From Campylobacter gracilis (GTDB lineage Bacteria; Campylobacterota; Campylobacteria; Campylobacterales; Campylobacteraceae), in contig NZ_JAHAFS010000019.1 of NCBI RefSeq assembly GCF_018374135.1, positions 1 through 34,932 of the forward strand: a stretch of 34,932 nucleotides of DNA, given 5' to 3'. The notes below the pieces were generated by a model, which saw only the letters and a list, made by a program, of their open reading frames with translations, had not been told where the DNA came from and did no database searches. Every line of letters begins with the position of its first letter. Positions within the stretch are counted from its first letter, which is position 1. The translations under genes were made by a program, and so were the position numbers. Of this stretch, positions 1 through 5,094 are shown piece after piece.

Positions 1-208
1 TACAGCTTTTTATATGATTTTTCGACGAGTCTGTCGTGATCTTTTCGCGATTTTTTAAAATTCCAGACGGTATTTGCGAGGTTTATATGTGACGAAATTT
101 TACGGTTCGGTAAATTTATAGAGCCATTTAAATTTACAAAGTCGCTTAAATTTATAAACTAGCGCCTCTTTTTTGAGCGCTCTTTGCGCGTGAATTTTGA
201 ATACAGCT
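1..208. other. window edge, no supported gene
   Basis: All frames reading in from the left edge close within about 60 bases, and the only longer ORF here is antisense to the downstream Sua5-like gene. I see no RNA gene or clear terminator. The stretch could hold the last few codons of a gene lying outside the window, but nothing identifies it. Confidence 0.5.
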
Positions 209-631
209 CTATCTAATCCGCAAAATTTTAGTTTTTGAAATTTTATAGATTTTCGAGCTTGCGTTTTGGCTGAAATTTTGATCCACGACCTCGTCAGCCG
301 CCGCCCTCGCCCAGGTTTCGTCGAAGTTTTGTCCATTTAAATTTGCGCTGCTGGAGTAGAGCCAGTCAAATAGCCCCAAAAACTCCTCGTGAGCGCAATC
401 TTTCACGACGCGCACGGCCTTGAAGTTCTGATATAAAAACGTCGTTTTCCTCGCGCGGCGCACTAAATTTTTAAATTTAGCGGGCACGCGAGCGAGATTT
501 TTTAGCTCGCTAAACTTTGCCGTCGTTATGAGGCAGGGTTTGTCTACGGCTCGGCGTTTTAGCGCGTTTATCTCGCGAAAATCCTTGCTCAAAAATCCCG
601 CCGTCGTATCGGTCTGCGCCAAATAGATCAT
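209..631 (-). CDS. Sua5/YciO/YrdC-like protein
   Basis: This 140-residue protein resembles the short Sua5/YciO/YrdC-type proteins annotated in Campylobacter. The family binds RNA and nucleotides, and full-length members make threonylcarbamoyl-AMP for tRNA t6A. Visible family features are an N-terminal MIYLAQTDTTAGFLS segment, a KPCLIT strand and a YSSSANLNGQNF segment near residues 100-112, matching the SSAN signature. It is shorter than canonical TsaC/Sua5 (about 190-340 residues), so it may be a paralogue rather than the t6A enzyme. I chose ATG 631 because GGAGGAGAG directly precedes it; the frame runs open further upstream but that extension overlaps the transporter gene. The gene lies 13 bases behind the EamA transporter, probably as one transcript. 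The family call is from motif recognition and the exact role is uncertain. Confidence 0.75.
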   Translation of the reverse strand: MIYLAQTDTTAGFLSKDFREINALKRRAVDKPCLITTAKFSELKNLARVPAKFKNLVRRARKTTFLYQNFKAVRVVKDCAHEEFLGLFDWLYSSSANLNGQNFDETWARAAADEVVDQNFSQNASSKIYKISKTKILRIR

Positions 632-644
632 CTCTCCTCCAAAT

Positions 645-1544
645 TTACGCCTTTTTCCTGTCTTTAGCCAGCAAAAATATGCACGAGATAATGAGCGTAA
701 AGCCCGCAAAATCAAGAAACACAAACTCCGTCCCCAGCCAAAAATAGGCAAACGCCGCGGCGCTCACCGGCTCGATGCACGCTATCATGCTCGCCCTGCT
801 TGCGCCTATTATCTTTAGCCCCGTCATGTAAAAGCTAAACGCGCATATCGTGCCAAGGATCACCACCGCGGCAAGCGCCGCAAAGCCGTCCGCGTCGCTC
901 ACGCCCCCAAGCCGCCAAACCCGCGTATAAAGCGCAAGCGCGCCGCCGCCGATAACCATACCCCAGCCTAAATTTAGCGCAATGGGGTATTTTTGATTTA
1001 GCTTCGTTGGTATGAGGCTGTAAACCACGACGCCAAGCGCGCTAATCAGGCACCAAACCAGCGCCTCCGAGCTGATAACGAGCGAGCCCAGATCGCCGTG
1101 GGTGGCGAGTAGCATGACGCCCAGCACCGCCAAGATAAGCGCGATGAGCTCAACCTTTTTGGGCGCGCGTCGCTCCAAAAAACAAACGACGGCGAGGATG
1201 AGCGCAGGGGCGGAGTACTGGATCACGGTCGCGACGGCGGCGTTTGAGAGCTCGATACTGTAAAAATACGCATACTGCGTCATCATGAGCCCAAATACGG
1301 CATAGATGAGCAGCTGCGGCAAAAGCGCGCGATCTTTTAGCGGTGCGAGGGCTAGGCGCGGCGAGCGAGCGAAATAATACGCCGTCATCGCGAGCCCCGC
1401 AAGGCCTAGGCGGTAGGGCACGAGCCAGTCGGCGCTAACGCCTTTTTGCGTGAACAGATACTGCCCGCAAACGCCGCTAAAGCCCCATAATACGCCGCCA
1501 AGAAGCGTGATGAAAACGCCAAAAAATTCGCTCTGAGATCTCAT
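645..1544 (-). CDS. EamA-family (DMT) transporter
   Basis: This is a 299-residue, strongly hydrophobic inner-membrane protein with about ten membrane segments in two similar halves, which is the layout of the drug/metabolite transporter (EamA/RhaT) superfamily. The first half opens with a GGVLWGFSG helix and contains the TVIQYSAPALIL segment, typical of the fourth helix of an EamA unit. The second half has SRASMIACIEPVSAAAFAY, matching the helix around the second EamA proline. The length is normal for the family (about 280-310). The substrate cannot be told from sequence; relatives export amino acids or small metabolites. ATG 1544 has AAGGCGG a few bases upstream and a TATACT box about 25 bases upstream. 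It is first in a two-gene unit with the Sua5-like gene. Confidence 0.85.
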   Translation of the reverse strand: MRSQSEFFGVFITLLGGVLWGFSGVCGQYLFTQKGVSADWLVPYRLGLAGLAMTAYYFARSPRLALAPLKDRALLPQLLIYAVFGLMMTQYAYFYSIELSNAAVATVIQYSAPALILAVVCFLERRAPKKVELIALILAVLGVMLLATHGDLGSLVISSEALVWCLISALGVVVYSLIPTKLNQKYPIALNLGWGMVIGGGALALYTRVWRLGGVSDADGFAALAAVVILGTICAFSFYMTGLKIIGASRASMIACIEPVSAAAFAYFWLGTEFVFLDFAGFTLIISCIFLLAKDRKKA

Positions 1545-2112
1545 TTACCGCCTTAAATTTAAAGCCAAAGTATATAAGCTTATGCTTAAGCTGGGGTTAA
1601 ATTTGGGAGTTTGAGCGCGGCGCGATGAGTAAGGTAGGCGGAGTTAAATTTAGGCAAATGCAGCAAAAATCGGCAAAGATTTAAATTTGGACGCATCCTG
1701 GCGTAATATACGGCGGCTAAATTTTGACGAAATCGGCGAGAATTTTAAATTTGAGCGGATGGATAAGGAGGGCATTGCAAAATAATCTTCGAGGTTGTAT
1801 TGTAAATTTTGAACGCGAAAAGATGAGTGAAAATATCGCGCAGCTATATGAGGCGGTTTTAAATTTAATCGCACGCAAACCCCCATCCTTACTTCACCTT
1901 GCATTTGCAGTTTTTTAGTAATTAACTCAGGCCGCAGCTTGGAGTTTCCTCTTACTCGTAAGCTACTTTAGCGGAGTGAAAAAGACGGTAGCAAACGCGG
2001 CGAATAACAAATAGCCTGCGAAGCTTAAAATTTTAAAACTAGCAACGTATATTTCTTTTGCGGTTACAAATTTGCGAAGCAAAAAGCGCACTAAAATTCA
2101 AACGCTTAAATT
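1545..2112. other. intergenic gap without a recognised gene
   Basis: About 570 bases separate the transporter start from the methyltransferase stop. Two short overlapping ORFs on opposite strands (1650-1904 minus and 1724-1918 plus) have no recognisable domain and lack good ribosome sites. The gap is dense in AAATTT words and ends in AAATTTTAAAATTT-type palindromic sequence at the methyltransferase stop, which may help terminate that operon. Confidence 0.5.
1569..1574 (-). promoter_or_regulatory. candidate -10 box for the EamA transporter
   Basis: Read on the minus strand this is TATACT, about 25 bases upstream of the transporter ATG and upstream of its AAGGCGG ribosome site. No convincing -35 is visible, which is usual for epsilonproteobacterial sigma-70 promoters. 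Confidence 0.4.
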
Positions 2113-2928
2113 TTAAAATTTCAAACTCTCTTGTTCTAATAGTCGCAAATCTGCAATCTTTCGCCTAAATTTGGCGAAATTCGCGTCCAGCTCGCGTTTG
2201 CGTTTTATGGCAATATCTATAAACTCGTCCTCTTTTTCGATACCTACGAATTTTCGTCCTAGCAAATTCGCAGCTACGCCGGTCGTCGCAGAGCCTGCAA
2301 AAGGATCACAAACGACGCTATTTTGAGTGCTCGCCATTAAAATTAACCGCACCAAAAGCGGCAGCGGTTTTTGCGTCGGATGCTTGCCGCACGCCTTCTC
2401 CCACGGCGCGATCGCGGGCAAGTTCCACACGTCGCGCATCTGCTTGTCGCCGTTTAGCTTTTTCATTAGCTCGTAGTTGAAAATATGCTTAAATTTCTCA
2501 CTTTTTCTTGCCCAGATGATCTGCTCCGAGCCGTGCGTGAGATAGCGGCAGCTAAAATTCGGCGGCGGATTGGTCTTCGCCCACGTGATGAGGTTTAGAA
2601 TTTTATAGTCCAGCTTTTGCAGCGCCCGACCGATTGAAAATATATTATGATACGTCCCGCTTATCATTACGCTGCCGTTATTCGTGAGTGCATCTTTGGC
2701 GAGCGCAAGCCATTCGAGATTAAATTTATCTATCTCGTCGATGCCGTAGCTTTTGTCCCACTCGCCCTTGTTTACGCTTACGATTTGCCCGTTTTGAATA
2801 CTGAGTCCGTCGTTTGAGAGAAAATAGGGCGGATCGGCAAAAATGAGGTCAAACTCGCCTTTAAATTTAGGCAAAATATTGAAGCAATCGCCTCTAAAAA
2901 GCTTAAAATCATCGGCTAACTTAAACAT
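2113..2928 (-). CDS. DpnA-type adenine-specific DNA methyltransferase
   Basis: This 271-residue beta-class N6-adenine methyltransferase has its catalytic motif DPPY at residues 32-35, the target-recognition region in the middle, and the AdoMet-binding motif DPFAGSATTG at 208-217 preceded by GKHPTQKP. The region around GQIVSVNKGEWDKS and THGSEQIIWARKSEK closely resembles M.DpnIIB (DpnA)/MboC methylases of GATC systems, so GATC is the expected target. DpnII and MboI systems usually also have an alpha-class Dam-like methylase (DpnM); none is in this window. The ATG overlaps the last 8 bases of the endonuclease frame, which suggests translational coupling, and only a weak AAGAG site precedes it. 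The gene appears intact although its cognate endonuclease is split. Confidence 0.9.
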   Translation of the reverse strand: MFKLADDFKLFRGDCFNILPKFKGEFDLIFADPPYFLSNDGLSIQNGQIVSVNKGEWDKSYGIDEIDKFNLEWLALAKDALTNNGSVMISGTYHNIFSIGRALQKLDYKILNLITWAKTNPPPNFSCRYLTHGSEQIIWARKSEKFKHIFNYELMKKLNGDKQMRDVWNLPAIAPWEKACGKHPTQKPLPLLVRLILMASTQNSVVCDPFAGSATTGVAANLLGRKFVGIEKEDEFIDIAIKRKRELDANFAKFRRKIADLRLLEQESLKF

Positions 2929-3277
2929 TTTTAAGCTCTTTTATAAAGTAATAAAGCGTGGCGAGATTATAAATTTTAACGCTTTTGTAGGCTTCTTCCA
3001 GTTTGTTTTTAGCCGCCAGCCACCCCTGTCCGTCGGTTATCCAGATAAATTTAAATCCGCCACAAAGCGCGATCTTGTGTGCTATTTCGATATAAGACCT
3101 TGCGACTTCATTTAGCTTCGAGCCGCCCGTGCCGTAAAAATTCGCCTCGATCAGATATGTTACGCCGCCTGCGCTAATAACGAAATCGAAAATCTTTTGA
3201 TCGCTTCCTAAATTTAGAGCAAAATTTCTACTGCTGACCTCGGTTTGAAAGCAGATATTTTCACTCTTTTCTGGCAA
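2921..3277 (-). other. C-terminal part of the DpnII-like endonuclease
   Basis: The frame reads SENICFQTEVSSRNFAL, then FDFVISAGGVTYLIEANFY, GSKLNEVARSY and FKFIWITDGQGWLAAKNKLEE, matching the C-terminal half of DpnII-family endonucleases. The only available start is a TTG inside the inverted segment without a clear ribosome site. Its stop overlaps the methylase ATG. Confidence 0.8.
3244..3265 (+). repeat. left inverted-repeat arm of the invertible segment
   Basis: This is a 22-bp arm that matches the reverse complement of 3563-3584 at 21 of 22 positions; the single mismatch is at 3251. The perfect core is CAGATATTTTCACT (3252-3265). Outside it, the flank CTCGGTT is shared by both sides, with a 9-base (three-codon) extra stretch on the right side. 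Confidence 0.9.
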
Positions 3278-3592
3278 AACAAAGGGTGTTTTGATGTGCT
3301 AAATTTACTCATTGCCGTTCGCGATAAAAACACGGACGTGATAGCGGCTAACGGTGAGCTAACGAAACTTGGAATGTATTTTAAAAGTCCAGAAAAAATC
3401 TATGAGTTTTGCCAAGAAAGCGGACTAGATAAAATTTTTACGGACGGAAAGGTTAAAAATTTGCACGATTACGTATTTGGCGTAGAAGTTGGGCTCGATA
3501 CGAACGCGCGAAAAAATCGCGGAGGCGTAAATTTCGCGCGAACGATTTCAGAGTATCTTAAAAGTGAAAATATCTGTTTTCAAATCCTTTGA
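3245..3592 (+). other. middle part of the DpnII-like endonuclease on the opposite strand
   Basis: This plus-strand frame encodes LLIAVRDKN and YVFGVEVGLDTNARKNRGG, both diagnostic of DpnII-family enzymes, and is bounded by the inverted repeats. It has no ATG or ribosome site of its own at the left end, so it is probably untranslated here. After inversion its codons fall in the same minus-strand frame as 3742 and 2921 (checked modulo 3). Confidence 0.85.
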
Positions 3593-3742
3593 ACCGAGTA
3601 AAAAATCAAGCGTGTGGAGCTTGATAGAAACGGCTTTTAGATTTTTGCCGCATTTTTCAAAGTCGGTAAAGTAGTCAAGGCTTGCATTTGTTTTTCTAAG
3701 TGAGCGTAAAAAGTCATCGAATTTCGTTAAATTTGGTTCCAT
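3548..3742 (-). CDS. N-terminal fragment of the DpnII-like endonuclease (as currently oriented)
   Basis: These 64 residues start at ATG 3742 with AGGA five bases upstream. About 56 residues are endonuclease N-terminus (DYFTDFEKCGKNLKAV, LLGSKDLKTDIFT), after which the frame enters the inverted segment and stops at 3548. It would be translated from the operon mRNA but lacks the catalytic part. Confidence 0.75.
   Translation of the reverse strand: MEPNLTKFDDFLRSLRKTNASLDYFTDFEKCGKNLKAVSIKLHTLDFLLGSKDLKTDIFTFKIL
3563..3584 (-). repeat. right inverted-repeat arm of the invertible segment
   Basis: This is the partner of 3244-3265 in opposite orientation, with its core at 3563-3576. On one strand the arm encodes a KTDIFT peptide in the N-terminal fragment and on the other SENICFQ. 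Both repeat copies are therefore part of the endonuclease coding sequence, and recombination within the core keeps both junctions in frame. Confidence 0.9.
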
Positions 3743-3749
3743 AAAATTC

Positions 3750-3941
3750 CTAAATTTCAGTTTTCGGCTCGTCCGCGATCGTCGCTTTAAAGTCCGCGCA
3801 GACGAAATCCTCTGCACTCAAAATGATCTCGCAGTTTTCGTAAGCCGTCCGCGCGATCTTACACGCTTCTTCTTTATTTTTCGCTTTAATTACAACCTTT
3901 TTCGCCAAAGTTTCGGCAATCTCTACTTCAAATTCTTTCAT
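3750..3941 (-). CDS. DpnD/PcfM-like small protein
   Basis: This is a 63-residue acidic protein beginning MKEFEVEIAETLAKKVVIKAKNKEEA and continuing ...SAEDFV. It matches the pattern of DpnD-PcfM-like proteins: an amphipathic beta strand, a KxxxEA helix and a terminal DFV strand. The family is named from the DpnI restriction cassette and from conjugative plasmids; its biochemical role is not known to me. ATG 3941 shares one base with the upstream stop (TGATG), so translation is probably coupled. A TTG one codon earlier is also possible. It ends 7 bases before the endonuclease ATG, placing it inside the restriction operon. Confidence 0.7.
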   Translation of the reverse strand: MKEFEVEIAETLAKKVVIKAKNKEEACKIARTAYENCEIILSAEDFVCADFKATIADEPKTEI

Positions 3942-4651
3942 CAAATCCCCATTTTTACTTTCGCGCTCTCGCTTTCTAAGTCGTATTGTTTGGCGATGCT
4001 TTCGTAGCTCGCAAATTTCACGCTGCCAACAATATCTTTGTATATCGATGCGCTTATCACGCTTTGAAACTGCCTCAACCTGCCCTCATCCGCGACGATA
4101 AACATTTTGGCGTTAAAGTCCTGAAGTTCGTAAAATTTATTAAGAGAATTTTTAAAGTCCGTCGAGTGCTCGACCTCGAAAAACGCGTAAGGTAGATTTC
4201 GCTCGTTAAACCAGATCGCATCGACGCTGCGTGCCTTATTTAGTATGCTCGGGTAGGCAAATTCGTAAATCGCCTTTAGCGAAGTGAGGTCGTCCAGCTT
4301 TTTGCTTGCGACGAAGCTTTTATTTTTATCCTGTGGCGGCACATAGGTTTGAAATTTGCGCAGGTTGCCGATCTCTACGATAAGGCCTTGAAAATAGGAG
4401 TGAGTGAAGCTATCTCGCGGATTCGCGCCACTTTCAAACTCATTTAAAATTTGCGTCTCAAGTGACTTTAAGCCCCAAAGACCCGGGCGAATCTTAAAAA
4501 ACTCCGCATTTTCTTGCACGATACGCCGTATAGAAGCAAATGGCGTTCTCGTCGGCCATGAGCTAACGTCGGTCGCAGAATAAAGTTGTGATAGAGTCGC
4601 CGCACCGCCAAGCTCTATCATTGCCGCTATCACGAAATCTTTTTGTTTCAT
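3941..4651 (-). CDS. winged-helix (HARE-HTH-like) protein with possible PD-(D/E)XK-like domain
   Basis: I do not recognise this 236-residue protein as a named family. Its first 65 residues look like a HARE-HTH or related winged helix: a helix with LGGAATLSQLYSAT, then TRTPFASIRRIVQEN and FFKIRPGLWGL. Such domains occur next to restriction or modification enzymes. The C-terminal half has VDAIWFNERNLPYAFFEVEHS followed by a helix and a MFIVAD strand. That layout resembles a restriction-endonuclease fold (Asp, then Glu-x-Glu where Glu-x-Lys would be usual), so catalysis is uncertain. It may be a regulator or accessory nuclease of the operon. The ATG overlaps the stop of the GyrI-like fragment (ATGA), and its stop overlaps the DpnD-like start. 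Confidence 0.6.
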   Translation of the reverse strand: MKQKDFVIAAMIELGGAATLSQLYSATDVSSWPTRTPFASIRRIVQENAEFFKIRPGLWGLKSLETQILNEFESGANPRDSFTHSYFQGLIVEIGNLRKFQTYVPPQDKNKSFVASKKLDDLTSLKAIYEFAYPSILNKARSVDAIWFNERNLPYAFFEVEHSTDFKNSLNKFYELQDFNAKMFIVADEGRLRQFQSVISASIYKDIVGSVKFASYESIAKQYDLESESAKVKMGI

Positions 4652-4818
4652 ATTTGCTTATCCGTTTTTGTTGCCGCTAACGCTCGGATAAAATTTAACT
4701 TCACATTAAACAAGCCTTCGCCTCGGACGCAGACGAAATTTGCAGGCGGGACGGTTAAAATTTGCGGCGTCTGCTTTGGCGCGTAAAGCTGTCTAAACTC
4801 TTTTTTAAAATCAAACAT
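4648..4818 (-). pseudogene. truncated GyrI-like domain protein (N-terminal fragment)
   Basis: This 56-residue frame starts at ATG 4818 with AAAAGGAATAAA in front. It begins MFDFKKEFRQLYAPKQTPQI and continues LTVPPANFVCVRGEG, which is the N-terminus of GyrI-like small-molecule-binding proteins. Those are normally about 200 residues; here the family pattern is lost after residue 35 and the frame ends in ATGA, overlapping the next gene. The rest of the GyrI-like protein is not found in the window. The simplest reading is that the restriction operon was inserted into or next to this gene and now uses its start region as a leader ORF. Confidence 0.65.
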
Positions 4819-4839
4819 TTTATTCCTTTTGCGAGGTAA

Positions 4840-4847
4840 ATTTTATA
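4840..4847 (-). promoter_or_regulatory. candidate -10 region of the restriction operon
   Basis: The minus strand reads TATAAAAT about 22 bases upstream of the leader ORF ATG. The same octamer lies at a similar distance upstream of bamD. It is AT-rich and could be chance. Confidence 0.35.
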
Positions 4848-5069
4848 AAATTTTACGCTAAAAGTGAAGCTGAAATTTTAAACTGTCTTACAATTTTACA
4901 GCATTACGCGATCGCGCGTATGCGAAATTCTACGAAATTTTACGTTCGTCACATCGTTACAAGAAATTTTGCCGCAAGCGCGTCAATGTCCAGTTGTGCA
5001 ATAAAAAACGCCGCTACAAATATTTTAAAATTCCGCCGGAGCGCGCGGCTAAAGTGGCTAAAGCGACTA

Positions 5070-5094
5070 AAATTTAAAGCGCCGCTTAAAATTT
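5070..5094 (-). terminator. lon: imperfect AT-rich hairpin after lon
   Basis: Directly behind the lon stop, AAATTTAAAG pairs with CTTAAAATTT around a GC-rich tip, with one mismatch in the stem. The 3' arm ends in T-rich sequence on the minus strand. This may be the lon terminator, but there is no long T-run. Confidence 0.35.

Larger units (their letters stand above)
3244..3584. mobile_element. putative invertible DNA segment inside the restriction gene
   Basis: The 341 bases including both arms (325 between core outer ends) carry the middle of the endonuclease in reverse orientation to both flanks. The mapping x to 6828-x restores the reading frame at both junctions. No invertase gene lies nearby, so recombination would need a factor encoded elsewhere or RecA-independent slippage at short repeats. 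An assembly artefact cannot be excluded from sequence alone. Confidence 0.75.
2921..3742 (-). pseudogene. DpnII-family restriction endonuclease, interrupted by an inverted internal segment (OFF orientation)
   Basis: Taken end to end, this interval is 822 bases, exactly 274 codons. As it stands, the N-terminal part (minus) stops at 3548, the middle part is encoded on the plus strand and the C-terminal part is again on minus. Flipping the segment between repeats at 3252-3265 and 3563-3576 joins all three in frame into a 273-residue protein with no indel. That size fits DpnII/MboI (about 280 residues). Family features in the restored protein are LLIAVRD, the highly characteristic YVFGVEVGLDTNARKNRGG, an FDFVI...YLIEANFY segment that may be the PD-(D/E)XK-like core, and GSKLNEVARSY. 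ATG 3742 is preceded by AGGA. The protein would cut unmethylated GATC, by family; in this orientation no full-length enzyme can be made. It overlaps the methylase start by 8 bases and follows the DpnD-like gene closely. Confidence 0.88.

Noticed and set aside
1650..1918. Overlapping short ORFs on both strands
   Set aside because: No domains, poor start signals and mutual overlap; treated as noncoding.
3244..3584. Hin/Gin-type invertase sites
   Set aside because: The arms do not resemble the 26-bp serine-invertase sites I know and no recombinase gene is present in the window; I kept only the generic inverted-repeat call.
3245..3592. Independent plus-strand gene of 115 codons
   Set aside because: Its motifs are the middle of the DpnII-like endonuclease, it has no own start signal and both ends lie in the inverted repeats, so it is a displaced gene segment.
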